Assembly: GCA_004194705.1 (NCBI GenBank)
Contig: SADC01000198.1
Coordinates: 62,001 to 126,000, forward strand
Direction of reading: 5' to 3'
Source of the DNA: Ditylenchus dipsaci
Lineage: Eukaryota > Nematoda > Chromadorea > Rhabditida > Anguinidae
DNA: 64,000 nucleotides
Positions within the stretch are counted from its first letter, which is position 1. Each line of letters begins with the position of its first letter. A model generated the notes under the pieces. That model did not search any database, had not been told where the DNA came from, and was given only the letters and a program-made list of their open reading frames with translations. Shown piece by piece: positions 35,248-46,975 of the stretch. A program made the position numbers and the translations under genes.

Positions 35248-36165
35248 AAGGGACCATGACCCTTGTGGGGGGGACGTATTGACTATTTTATTATTTTTTT
35301 CTTTCATTATTCTTTCGTTTTTTTAATAATTTAATTTTTCGGATATTTATATGTCATATGTATACATGTTTTCATAAATTTGAAAATAAAGAAAGGGTGC
35401 AACTGAAGTGCAACATTAAAAATCTAAATTTATAAGAAAACTTTAAAGGAAAGTTTTAATTTAGACTTTGATTGCACTTTTGTATTTCTTTTGCAATACA
35501 GTCGACTCTCGTTAAACTGGCACTCCAATAAACTGGCACCCTCGATAAACTGGCACATTGAAAAAGCCCTATTTTGCTGGCCGACAAAGAAATTAGGCAA
35601 AGTAACATCCCAATAAACTGGCACCCCCGATAAACTGGCACCCCAGACTGGTCCCAGGGGTGCCAGTTTATCGAGAGTAGACTGTAGCTTGTAGCCCTGA
35701 ATCTCAGTTCTCCAACGAGCTATGAAACTTTGCTGAGTCATTTTCCAATTGTTAATACTCATGAGTTGTAAAAAATAGAAGATTTAGGGGTGTTGAAGAA
35801 ATTAGCTGTAATTTTTTTCCAGCTCGTGAGTTTTCACAGTTTGGAAATGCATCAGCGAAGTTTGATATCTCGTTAGAAAGCTGAAATCCAGGGCTACAAG
35901 CTGGTATAAAAAAATGAAAAAGTGCAATGAAAGTCGGAATTTAAACCTTCATATAAAGATTTCTTATGAAGTTTAGACTTTTGATATTGCACTTCAGTCG
36001 CACTCTTTCTTTACTTTCAAATTTTATGAAAACACAAACCAAAATATTGTAGATTGACATATAAATGTTCCAAAAATTAAAAAAGTTGGAAATAGAAAAA
36101 TAATGAAAGAATAACGAAAAAAATATAAAAATGGTCAATTTTCCCCCTAAAGGTCATGACACCTT
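35248..36165. mobile_element. TTAAGGGACCATGAC foldback carrying two nested elements
   Basis: The outer arms share TTGAAAATAAAGAAAGGGTGC-like sequence and its complement near 36000. Nested inside are the ACAGTC MITE at 35497-35686 and a hairpin at 35687-35905 with ends AGCTTGTAGCCCTGAATCTC and CAGGGCTACAAGCT. Confidence 0.6.
35497..35686. mobile_element. ACAGTC..GACTGT MITE, inverted twin of 24268-24456
   Basis: Read on the opposite strand, it matches 24268-24456 almost base for base, including the TTTGCCTAATTTCTTTGTCGG centre and the TGCCAGTTTATCG units. It is flanked by TA. Confidence 0.8.
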
Positions 36166-36559
36166 TAAAATGTAGCGTCGAAAAATTTCTCAAATTTTGA
36201 GTTCTTAGGTGAAAAGCTGAAAATATTTTTATTTGTTGTGATTGAAGGTATGTAAAGTTAAGCGCTTTATGAGACAATATCCAACATTAACACATAACAA
36301 CAACAAGAACTTGAACCAACAATTCATCAATAATGAGCACATTCTCTTCCCTTTTCTCTTCGCTATCTTTTTCTTCTAAGCGACACGTTGGTTCTGGATA
36401 GTAAAACAGCGATCGAGTAAAAATTGTAATTGGTAAAAAATTTTTGCTTTTGACTTTTTGGGAGTTTTTGTATGTTCTAAAAATTAGGCTTGTGTCTTAA
36501 ACTAAGCACAAAAAAAGTTGCGAGTGCGAGAAAAAAATTGTGTCCAATCACAATTCGTA

Positions 36560-36975
36560 CTAGGGTTGTAAAACGAGAATTTGACCGTCAAATTGTCGTC
36601 CAAATTCTTGTCAAACTCGCGGTCGAAATAAAGATTTCAACCGGCCTTATGCAAATGGGTCAAAATCTTAATCCTCACACTGTCAACTCTCACTATAAAG
36701 TTAACCCTAGCTGTATAGTTAATTGTCGCTATACAGTCAACTCTCATTGTAGTGCGAAACTCTGAATAGTGCTGTTTTTAGTTTTTGTGGATGATTGAAT
36801 ATGTAAACACGTATGTCTGAAGATTTCTTTGTTGTTTGGCGAAATAAAGTTGTTTGTTTATGTTTGCTGGGTTTCTTTTTCCTCGTTTAGGCTATTGGAG
36901 ACTTTGACCGAATTTGACCGAAAAAAAGTTTTTGACCGAGAATTCGACCGCTCAAATTCTCGAAAAAATTCACTA
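36560..36975. repeat. Foldback with GAATTTGACCG units
   Basis: CTAGGGTTGTAAAACGAGAA opens the segment, and CTCAAATTCTCGAAAAAATTCACTACTCTA closes it on the opposite strand. GACCG units are repeated at both ends. GTTAACCCTAGCTG-type motifs fill the middle. The TAGGGTTGT end resembles 43310-43400 and 47655-47712. Confidence 0.45.
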
Positions 36976-37063
36976 CTCTAATTAATACCCAATCATCGGG
37001 CAGTCTTTCTGTATATTCCGGTTCTGGTTTCTGTCATGGGTAATGTTAGATGTTTTTCAATAA

Positions 37064-37248
37064 TACAGTCGACTCTCCAATAAGGACACTCCCATTAAGG
37101 ACACTCTCTCAATAAGGACAGCAAAATTTTATGTATTTGTTTTCAGATAAGTAAATATCGATAAAAGGACGCTCTAATTAAGGACAGCTCCAATAAGGAC
37201 GGCATTTAGCCGGTCCCTTGGGTGTCCTTATTGGAAGAGTTGACTGTA
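37064..37248. mobile_element. ACAGTC..GACTGT MITE with AATAAGGACA units
   Basis: Ends TACAGTCGACTCTCCAATAA and TTGGAAGAGTTGACTGTA are flanked by TA. AATAAGGACA, or near variants, occurs about seven times and replaces the TGCCAGTTTATCG unit of its relatives. Confidence 0.75.
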
Positions 37249-37558
37249 TATAGATATCCTGAACTATGTCTTGGCTGTAGTATTAAAATTGTGCACTGAA
37301 AAAAAGGCATTTGACTTTAAGAAACAATGTGGCGCTCCTACATTTTTTTTAAATTTAACAAGTCTTCCCCGTTGTTCATCACAATTGCTCCAACCCGTCC
37401 TCAAACTGCACTACATATTTTGCTCAATAACTTGAGATTAATGCATCACAACATTCCAAAATTAAAAATTGAATACACCAAGGTTAGTTGAAAACCAGTG
37501 TTCGAGACTACAAAGAGAACCTTGCGAGCTTGTTTTTCACTCGCCCAGAAGAGTTTGG

Positions 37559-37715
37559 TACAGTCAAACCTCGATAATCCGCCACCCCATGGGACCGATC
37601 CGAGGGTGGCGGCTTAGTGGGGTAAACTTTGTTGAGTTTCTCTGACGCCCAACCAAATCGGGCTTATCAAGGATGGCGGTTTATCGAGGTGGCGGATCAT
37701 TGTGGTTTGACTGTA
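37559..37715. mobile_element. ACAGTC..GACTGT MITE with GCCGCCACC units
   Basis: Ends TACAGTCAAACCTCGATAAT and ATTGTGGTTTGACTGTA are flanked by TA. The layout (GGGACCG core, then an AACCAAATCGGGCTT block) is the same as in 24268-24456, but the unit is GGTGGCGG. Confidence 0.75.
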
Positions 37716-37928
37716 TGCGACTTTAAATCAAATATTTGAGATCTCGGAATAGATTCTAATACCACTGAATGCAACCTGATTTTCCCCCAAATACCTAATT
37801 ATATACCTAATTTCCCCCTTTTTATTCACAAATTTGGTGTCAAAATGATCCTCAGGCTTTTAGCTATCCAATAATATTATTAATGCAGGGTAAAAATTTT
37901 AAAAGTTGGAATGAAAAAAGGTGTGCAT

Positions 37929-38351
37929 CAGGGCTGCACCCCGTTTTTTGAAAAAAAAAACAGAAGCAGAAAAACGGTATTTTTTAAAAGCAAATAAAAA
38001 GCAAAAAAAACAAAAGTGAAAAAACACAGAAAACCGAAAACCAGAAGCAGAAAACAGAACCTAACAGAAAGTCAACATTTTGGTCAAAAAAATTTTCCAA
38101 AAAAGTATGTTCCACACATTGAAAATGTTTTTCCACCCTAATGAAGACCGAAATTGATCAAAATTCGTCTAAAAATTGGTCAAATTTTTTTTGCAGTAAT
38201 TTGTGCCTATGGCGTGAGCCTATAACTTAGCCCACGATTTTTATGTTTTTATCGTATTTTGTAGCAAAAAACAGAAGCAGAAAAGAGGAAAACAGAACAG
38301 AAAGAAGCAAAGAAAACAGAAGCAGAAAAACAGAATCCAGGTGCAGCCCTG
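37929..38351. mobile_element. hAT-like MITE
   Basis: It starts CAGGGCTGCACCCCGTTTTT and ends CCAGGTGCAGCCCTG. The flanks GTGTGCAT and GTGTGCAC agree at 7 of 8 bases, as for a hAT target duplication. The interior has many AACAGAAGCAGAAAA units in both halves. The overlapping ORFs on both strands at 38249-38750 are not credible genes. Confidence 0.7.
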
Positions 38352-38777
38352 GTGTGCACCCTAGTCGATGCGTATATTAAGCATGCCTCCGTTAAATTCG
38401 ATAATGCCTTGGTTCCTTGGCCCTCTGTGGTTTTTAATAATTCACTAGCTTTTTCATACCAAATTTTTGGCCTATGGTTCGGAGGCATCAACGGATTGGA
38501 TTTAAAGTGCTGGATATCCATTGAGACCGAACTCCCCGGGCGAGTTAAAACAAGCTCCCGAGGTTCACTCGCCAATGAGGCAGTATTTAACAGAGAGAAA
38601 ATTTTGACAAAAAAAATTCGAGACTTCTCCACAAACACGGCGGTCTTTTTAATGTACTGCTTTCACTCTGCGTCGCATCTTACTCAGAATTTCATGCTGA
38701 GTAAGTTTCCAAAAAAAAACTACTCAATATTTGAAAATACAAAATGCTAAAGTTAGTGCAGGTTCTAGTGCACAATC

Positions 38778-38892
38778 CATTGCCAAATTTGCCTTGGTCC
38801 CCTCTTTTTTCCCCATTGTTGTTTTTTGATGATCACTTAATCAACATGACCACATTAAAAAACAACAGGATACCAAGGCAAATTTTGGCAAT
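38778..38892. repeat. Short palindrome with CCTTGGTCCCC
   Basis: TTGCCAAATTTGCCTTGGTC is answered by ACCAAGGCAAATTTTGGCAA. The loop is about 60 bp and includes an AACAACAG/TTGTTGTT pair. Confidence 0.6.
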
Positions 38893-39177
38893 GTATTCCG
38901 TACTAGGACCATGTTAAAAAAGGCGCGCATTCTGATTAGAACGCAACATTCAACAAATCGCCGAATATTTTTGAGTTACATTCTATTTACTTAGGCATAT
39001 TTTCATTTATGAGCTGTTATATATGTGCTTACATATATAAATACATGCCAATTTTAAATAAAATTTGTCTTGATATTAACTTAGTTTTATGTGTCATCTT
39101 AAGCACCGCTAGAATGCATGGATCGGCTGATAAAAACTAGCATAGTTACAAAAAGTAGTGGTTTTTTAGGGGTGTAC

Positions 39178-41065
39178 CGAAGAATTTAAAAAAATATTTG
39201 CTAAACGGCACATTTGCTAAAAAACTTTTGCTAAAAAAAAATTTGCTAAAGACATATTTGCTAAAGGCACATTTGCTAAAAAAATTTTGCTAAAAGTCAC
39301 ATTTGCTAAAAAATTTTTTTGCTAAAGTCACATTTGCTAATTTTTTTTTGCTAAAGGCAATTTGCTAATGAAATTTTTGGTAAAGGCCTTTTCTGGTCCC
39401 TTTTGTGTCACAAATATGACCGTAGGGTGTTTTAGGAAATGCAGGTACTTGGAACCGAACCTGTGACCAAGTCAAACGCTTGTCTTTCTATATCTAAAAT
39501 TATGGTAAAAAAAAGTATGCGCCCAGGTGGATTCGAACAGCGACCTCTATATCAACCTCAGGATCGCTAAGAACTTCATCCAGTGTGACCAAACCAAGTG
39601 GTCGTCCACTTGGATCGAATTTTTTTTTCGCGTTTTCGAGTTCCAAAACGATTTTTCTGCACTAATTCGACCATGCTGAAGATAGTTTGACACTGGTAAA
39701 ATTACGTTTTATCGAGAAATTTTTGAGTTATGGTAAGTTCTTGATTTATCAAAATCAATAATTACTCACGATAACTCAAATTTTTTTTTTGATAAAACGT
39801 GATTTTACAACTGTCAAACCATCTTCAGCATGGTCAAATTAGTGCAGAAAAATTGTTTAAAACCCGAAAATGCGAAAAAAAATTTATTTGCGAAAAAAAT
39901 AACCACCCAAAACACCCAAAACCACCCAAATTCACCAAAACTACCCGAATTCACCCAAAACTACCCAAACACTTCGAGCCACCGGGAAACCCCAGGTGTT
40001 GGTATCAGGTAATGGTCCTCAGGCAGCTCAAGGTAGCTCTTCCTGGGTGGTGCTACTTCGGTGGTGGTAATCATGTAGTGGTATCCTGGGCGTTAATCGA
40101 ATTGATCCACACCGAATCGGCTCACACACGAATCGGTCTACACTTTTCAAATTCGTGCATTTCGAAAAATTTTGCGGGGCTTAATTTTTCAGTCTCAACC
40201 AACCAAACCAAGTGGTCGACCACTTGGAACAAAAATTTTTCCTTTCTAGGGTCACGGGCTTATGATTACTGGTACTGATTACGGGCCAATGATATCACTG
40301 CGCGTGGGGGGATTCTATACTGCAACCACAAGAGTTTGTGCCTGGTCATTTCCTAGTCAGAATTTTGAAAATTTTGGAGGGAATTCAAGTTTTTTAGTCT
40401 GAACCAACCAAACCAAGTGGTCGTCCACTTGGATCAAAAAAAAATTTACGTTTTTCATATTCCAAAACCTGTTTTTTGGACTGATTCGGGCCCGCTGAAG
40501 ATGGTTTGATAGTGGTAAATGCCGCTTTCTCGGGTATTTTTTGAGTATTGGGCAATAATTGGTTTTACCAAAATCAATTATTGCCCAAAACTCAAAAAAT
40601 ACCCGAGAAAACGGCATTTTACCACTATCAAACCATCTTCAGCGGGCAATCAGTCCCTAGTAGAAGACCTCGATTCATGGTCCTGGGTTTTCTCGAAGTG
40701 GTTTCAGCAGTTTGGGATGGTATGAGGTAAATCATGGATGGCCTAAAAATTTGGGATGATTCAGACGCAACTTGAAAAATTTCGAAAAAAAACTTAAAAA
40801 TTTACAAAACCACCCAAAACTTGAAGAAAAGGTAAAAAGAGGAAAAAAGTTGGAATGATAGTGTCTTTGACGCAATAAGAACCACAAAACCGCGTTAACA
40901 AAAAGAATTTTAGTAAATATGCCTTTAGCAAAAAATTTTTTAGCAAATGTGACTTTAGCAAAAGAAATTTTAGCAAATGTGCCTTTAGCAAAAAAATTTT
41001 TTAGCAAAAAGTTTTTTTAGCAAATGTGCCGTTTAGCAAATATTTTTTTAAATTCTTCGGTACAC
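39178..41065. mobile_element. Foldback with TTTGCTAAA tandem arms
   Basis: The ends GGGTGTACCGAAGAATTTAA and AAATTCTTCGGTACACCCG are inverted. Each arm has roughly eight to twelve copies of TTTGCTAAA with short variable spacers. Inside are two AAGTGGTCGTCCACTTGG hairpins (about 39590-40235 and 40400-40650) and ACCACCCAAA-rich DNA, as in 32417-33495. 39440-39575 holds two tRNA B-box-like words on the minus strand (GGTTCGGTTCC and GTTCGAATCC). Confidence 0.7.
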
Positions 41066-42061
41066 CCGTTTTTAGATCAAAACAGAACTAACCTTGCCAA
41101 GAATGCCTTTTGGCTTTGTGTTATTTGGTTTGAATAGTAAAAGAAAGGTAAATGAGCTTAAAAACAGTATATTTATCTATTTTTTATACGAATGTATTTT
41201 GTAAACAATTTTATTAAATTTATCAAAATATGGTGGACTCTCTCACTCAGGACCATGAGCGTAGCCAGGGGTGTTAGGTTAAAGCTAACCATACTCCTGT
41301 CCCTCCGAAAATGTTTTGTAAAAAGATTGTAGAATAACAAATACAGTCGTAAAGTCGTAAAAAGGGTGAGTAAATTGTTTCTAGAAAGCTTTAGACTTTT
41401 TGCTACAGCCTCTCTGTTACATCCCAAAAGGGACGTACGTAGGGACAGATGTTACATATAGGTGGATGAAATATAGAGGTTGAAACCTAGAGATTAGACT
41501 GTATCGGTTTTTAAACACTCGCTTAGCTCACACTTTGGACCACAGCTCTCTCTGTTCTAACTTGTTTCCTGACCAAATCGCCGAAAAAGTGAATTGTTCA
41601 AAGCAATTTGAAAACTCAGAAATCTTGCGATGTTTCATACTAGACTAGCAAATTAAAATATGCGACAAGTTTAAAAATTGGGGTGAAAGGTTGTGGGAAG
41701 CACAATTTCGGACACTTGTTTACTTCGGGTGCCCTATACTAAAATCAAGGTGTTTTTGCTTAGGCAAAGCCTCGGGCGCAGATTAGGTCAGCGCATATTG
41801 GGACGGACTCAAACTTCTGTGTGAAAACGTGCAACTTTCTGGTCTTTTAGGGTATTCAAGTAGTCCGTTGCTTTGGTCAAATCGTGCTTTGAAGCCCCGG
41901 AGTAAACAAGTTCCCAATTTTTTATGCTTCTTTATTTAAAATTTTCTTGCCGCCAAATCTTGAACTATTTTTAATGTTTTTTGTGCTTTTCAAGCGACTT
42001 CGTCTTGGAGTTTAAAAAAAAAATAAACGCATGCTGGTTTAGTTAGAAGAAGCACGGTAAC
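41066..42061. other. No recognisable feature
   Basis: This is AT-rich DNA with no exon, long inverted repeat or known motif that I could support. Confidence 0.4.
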
Positions 42062-42301
42062 TACCGTATATCCTGTAATTTTACCCTCCCTCTAATTGCT
42101 CACCTCCCTAACTCCAAGTGGTCTGAAATTCCTGTTTTCATTTACTGATCCAGCTTGTAAAACGTGCCTGAGAGGGATTTCAAAAATTCAATAGGCTATT
42201 TTTACGGAGCTCAAAGATTAAATGTTTCAGACCACTTGAAGTTCGAGAAAATTGCATGCCACTAATTACTCCCCGGGGGATAAATTACAGGAAATACGGT
42301 A
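42062..42301. mobile_element. TACCGTA MITE (sister of 3720-3959)
   Basis: Ends TACCGTATATCCTGTAATTT and AAATTACAGGAAATACGGTA bound arms with GTGCCTGAGAGGGATTTCAA. The final TA is also the first TA of an ACAGTC-type end at 42300-42375 (unit TCTATAAATCGGCAACC), whose right half is missing. Confidence 0.7.
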
Positions 42302-42532
42302 CAGTCTACTCTCTATAAATCGGCAACCCCTGGGGACCAGCTTCGAATGCCGGTTTGTCGAGAGTAAATTTAGTCTAATATCTTTTCTGGCCAGCCAAAT
42401 AATTGATAAGATATAATTGTATGTGGTATTTTTTGACCCTTTTACTTTTATCTCTTCAAAAAATTAAATGTCATGTTTGTGTAATACATTTTTACGCACT
42501 GGATTTTAGCTGTGATATTAAACATCTAAGCC

Positions 42533-45500
42533 ATGGCTGAGCTGATTGGACTTAAAATGCAGGGCATTCGGAGCATTGGTGATGAACCACATTTGATCTC
42601 ATTTCTGCACCCATTGACTATTATACAAGGACCCAACGGGACGGGAAAAACCGTAAATATACATTGGTGAAAAATAAATAAAATGTTTCACTAATAATTG
42701 CAGACAATTATTGAGGCCTTAATTACATTACTACTGGAACCTTGCCACCTGGAAAAATGCAGTCTTTTATTCATAATATGAAGGTTGTTAAGTAAAAAAC
42801 AAATAATTACTAAATTAATTACCCAAATTTAAGTTAGCCAACAAAGCCAGAGTAGATGCACTGGTCAGCTTCAATTTAAAGACACAAAGGGCAACACTTG
42901 CACGGCCACCCGCAGGATGAATGCAAGCAATGCAAAAACCGTAAGTATTTTATAAAAAGTCAATCTTGACATTTTCCACTTGATTCAATGAATTAGTTAT
43001 TGAATGAACTGTAGAAAAAAAAACAAAATTAGTCAAAACAGGTCCAAAAAGTCACCCATAACTTTCAGGGCAAAGCTAAGACTCAATCAGACGAGTTCAC
43101 TCTAGTGGTCAAAGATAAATTTGGCAACAATAAAAGTTTATCTAGCAAGGTTGCTGACTTCAACAAAGAGGTGAACACAATAGTAAATAAATGCATTCAC
43201 TAATAAAACTGGGCTTGCAGATGCTCAACTTATTGGGTGTGCCAAGAGCTATTCTAGAGCATGTAATTTTTTGCCACCAGGAAGAGTCTAATTGTATGTT
43301 CCTTAATAAGGTTGTCGAGTCGAGGCCTCGATTTCGAGTTTTAGACTCGAAAAATTTTCGAATTTTTGAGTTTCGGTTCGTGGCCTCGACAACCCTGTTC
43401 CTTAATCATGACATTGACAATAAGTGTATCCAATGTAGGCCATTGTGTGAGCCAAAAGAGCTAAAAATTCGGTTTGACGCCATTTTCGAAGTGACCAAGT
43501 ATGTGAAAGCTTTGGATGGGATAAAGAAGAACATGAAGGAACTTGAGACGCAACTCAAATTAATTGACACTGAGCTACCTCATTTGGAATCAAATAAACA
43601 TACTATGAAATCTGTATGGACTTTTTTGAGGGTTTTTCCTTTTTTTCAAAAAACACATTTGTTTAAGCTATCCAAAAGTCATGATCAGAGCAAAACCACC
43701 CTGGAGGTAAACAAAAAAGCAATTGAAGAACATAAGGCTAACAAGGTAGCTATCGATGAAAAGATTAAAGATCTAAGCAAAGACTTGGAGCTGGCAGGCA
43801 ATTCCAAGCACAAAACAGGTTGATTGTCAACATTTTCAACAAATATTTTAAAATTTTGCAGTTCAGATTTGATTCGTAGTCAAATTCAAACAAAAACCAG
43901 TTTCTGTCTTCTCTTTCCGTAGAAGACTATTTTGGCAGCCGCGAGGATTTAATTGAAGAATTAAACAGGGTTAGTGTATAAAAAGTCTTTTTAAAAAATT
44001 AGCCTTTAATTTAAATATTGAATTTTCAGTTGCGAAGCTCTATATCTGAGCAACAAGCTGAAAAGGAGCAAAAAGCTCTGGCAAAAGAGATCGAGCAGAA
44101 GTTGCGAAGCGCAGAAGAGGATATGCAGCTCAACACTCGCTCGTTGAATCGCAATGAGCAAGTTCTAAACCAAGCAGCCAACACAATCACTATCAAACAA
44201 GCCCAATTGTCCAACTATACTGGCATTATTTCTGAGGTTGTCAGCTTATTTTTTATTTACAATTTAAAAAATTAAAAAATGTTTTTGCTCAGGTCTCTTC
44301 AGACAGAGACTCTATTGAAAGCCGACTAGAGGAGGTGAGACTTATGCTCTCAAAGTCTCGTTCCAATCTGGGTCAAATTGATGGCTGTCGGTTTTTGTAT
44401 GAGAAGTGGGAGGATGAGATTGAGTCCAGTCAAGCATGTCCACTTTGTGAGCGATCTTGCAGTACACAGAACGAAACTAAAAAGCTTTTGCAAAAGGTTC
44501 AATCGCTAACAAAAGGGGTCTTAAAATAATATCGTGTATATTGTAGGTAAAACATAAGCAGGAAAATCTGCCAAGTGAGACTCGCTCTCTGGAGTCGAAA
44601 GTCCGCAAATACGAAGAAGAGGAACAGAAACTCACGAAAGTGATGCCCTATCTGTCAATGTCTGAGGCGATTGAAAAGGAGTTGCCCAAGCTGCAAGAAC
44701 AAGTCAAACGGTCTGGAGAAATTGTTAAAAAAGAGCGAGAAGCCAAAGAAATAAAGCAATCTGAAGTTGTTGAGCTTAGGGAGAAATTGAAGAAGGCTCA
44801 AGATTCGAGGGTATGCTTGATAGTTGGAAAAATTTACATGTTACACATTGATTGTCTCCAGATTGACTCGAAAACCCAGGAGCATGAGATTCGCATTTTG
44901 GAGGAACAGCTCAGAAAGATGGATTTGCAAACTCAACTGAGCGATTTGCAAAAACAGCTTGAGGCGTTCAATGGACAGGTCGAGACTACCAATCTTTGGT
45001 TAAAGAGGTTAGGTTGCACAAAAAATTTCTAAAAAAGAAGAATAAATTAATTTCTTTTTTAATCTGATTTTTGTGTTTTTAGAACTCAGAATTGATGGCT
45101 AAAGCCAGCACACTAAATAATTTGATCTATCAAAAGAGTGGAGAACAGACCCAGATTGCAACTAAAATCAAGGAACTCGCCAAAGAGCTCAACAACCCCA
45201 GATATACAAAGGCCAAGCAAAATTATTTGGACAAGTTGATTGAAAGGGCAGTCACTCAGTCTACTATTGAGGTGGGCAATCAGCTATCTTAGACCTGATT
45301 CTCATAAGTAACTTCAATTGTTAAGGATCTTGGCAAATATTGGAAAGTACTTGATGATGCTATCATTTCGTTTCATCAGCAGAAAATGGCTCAAATTAAT
45401 CAGATACTCAAAGAATTATGGATGCGTGTTTACAAAGGCAATGACATTGAGTCTATCAAAATCAAGTTCTTTTTCAATTTAAGATCTTGAAAATGTCTAA

Positions 45501-46518
45501 CCTAAGTTTTATTAGATCTCAGCCAGTAACTGGAGGAGAAAAGAAGAAGTCATATGACTATAGTGTAGTTATGGTGGTTGATCAAGTGGAAATTGATATG
45601 AGGGATCACTGCAGTGCCGGTCAAAAGGTTTTTTTTTGACTATTTCAGAAATTGGGCCAGTATTAATTTCATACAATAATGAACCACTTTTTCTGTTAAA
45701 GGACCATGGTTTTTGCGTGCAGCGATTGTCCCCGTCAATTCAAATTTTTTCCGAATCATTGGAGTTCTGCACAGATTTTTCAACTTGGTTTCTAAGAAAA
45801 CTATGGCTAAAATTAAATTCTAGGCCTTGTTTTGTTAGAAAGCAAGTCGAAAAATCGAGGCGGGGACAACCGCTGCGCGCAAAAACCATGGTCCTTTAAA
45901 TATACAGTTAACCTTTGAAATAACAGTACCTTCCTCCGGGCTCCAGGAGTGCAGTTATTCCACAGTTAACTGTGGAAAAAATATTTACTGGTATCATTGA
46001 AATTTATCATTGAAAATTAGGTGCTTGCGGCAATTCTGATTCGAATTGCTCTAGCAGATGTGTTTGCCGGCAATTGCCCTATTCTTGCATTGGATGAACC
46101 GACTACCAATTTGGATGCAGACAAAGTTTAACAGTCAAATATGTTAGCTTTTTCATCCCAAATTTGTAGGTGGAGAATGTGGGAATGATGCTCAAATCGT
46201 TGATTGAGGTGCGCAATGAGATGAGCAGTCAGGACGACGACGACATGTACAGCCAAAGCCAGGCGCCCACTCCGTCAGCCAATGGACAACCCAAGGAAGG
46301 ACAGCGCAGTTTGCAGTTGCTTGTAAATATTTATCAGATTTGTCAAACATTTTTAATTTTTTTTAAAGGTGATTACTCATGACAAACGTTTGGTAGACCA
46401 CTTATATCTGGCATGCCGGCCAGAGTGGATTTATGGCCTCAGCAAAGATGAAAATGGAACTTCTCGTATTCGAAAACATAAGAGAGTTTGTGAAACTCAG
46501 GACCAAGGCGATTGGTAG
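42533..46518 (+). CDS. RAD50: RAD50 DNA double-strand break repair ATPase, 18 exons
   Basis: The SMC-like subunit of the MRE11-RAD50-NBS1 complex, which tethers and processes DNA breaks. Exon 1 (42533-42652) has Walker [20 protein letters not shown] follows at 43240-43290, and the zinc hook ACPLCERSC at about 44435-44460. The C-terminal lobe has [13 protein letters not shown], the ABC signature CSAGQK and Walker B/D-loop [12 protein letters not shown], then ITHD. It stops at 46516-46518. Both coiled-coil arms are short, about 220 residues each against 400 or more in typical RAD50, and the gene totals about 850 residues instead of about 1300. Three single-base losses affect the N-lobe: exon 2 near 42722, exon 3 near 42875, and the donor after exon 5 at 43294 (TTGTATG, where TTGGTATG is expected). 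Each fits a homopolymer contraction. No intron in the arms is long enough to hide the missing parts. Confidence 0.9.
43308..43402. repeat. Short hairpin in a RAD50 intron
   Basis: GGTTGTCGAGTCGAGGCCTCG is answered by GAGTTTCGGTTCGTGGCCTCGACAACC. It resembles the small TAGGGTTGT hairpins at 47655-47712 and 36560-36975. Confidence 0.6.
45696..45899. mobile_element. TTAA-type foldback in a RAD50 intron
   Basis: Ends TTAAAGGACCATGGTTTTTG and CAAAAACCATGGTCCTTTAA lie on TTAA. The inner arm pair around AGGCCTTGTTTTGTTAGAAA is shared with 3066-3293 and 7972-8211. Confidence 0.75.
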
Positions 46519-46689
46519 ATGAAAAAATTGTGTATGTATTGTATTTTGTTTGATCTCCAGAAAAATTTTTTGACCATAAATCATTACTGCTATATTACAT
46601 CATCGTAAACCTTTTCTTAATTCTTGTCTAGTGAGCGTTTAAGAGTCGATTTTATTAGGCGGTGTCTGATTTTGGGTTCTTTTCGTGAC

Positions 46690-46800
46690 AATCCTATCCA
46701 CTACTCTCTTTTATCCACTGTGCTGGATTTGTTTCAGAATTTTGTTTGGTTTGGAGTACTAACATAACAAAAACAAAACTTAGGAATTCGAGGTCTTTAT
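46690..46800. repeat. Direct repeat of 50145-50255
   Basis: TTTTATCCACTGTGCTGGAT, CAGAATTTTGTTTGGTTTGG and ACTTAGGAATTCGAGGTCTT occur in the same order and strand 3.4 kb downstream. No coding function was recognised. Confidence 0.6.
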
Positions 46801-46975
46801 TAATTTTTTAATTAGAAACTGTTTAGAAATGTTTCTTGTATCGTATTAAGCAGAAAAAAGTAGCTTAGCACCTGTTTCCGGGTCACTTTTAAAAAATTTT
46901 AGCGTGGGGGGGCGGCGGCTGATAAAGGGGATAAGTACCCATTTTATGTTGTTCAAAAAAAATGCAAAAATGAAT

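Noticed and set aside
38001..38340. Simple A-rich low-complexity DNA as a feature
   Set aside because: It is explained as repeated units inside the 37929-38351 MITE.
38249..38750. Overlapping ORFs of 129 and 132 residues on opposite strands
   Set aside because: They run across a hAT-like MITE end, have no recognised domain or splice context, and cannot both be coding.
39799..40278. 159-residue ORF
   Set aside because: It consists of ACCACCCAAA-type repeat and a foldback arm, with no family motif.
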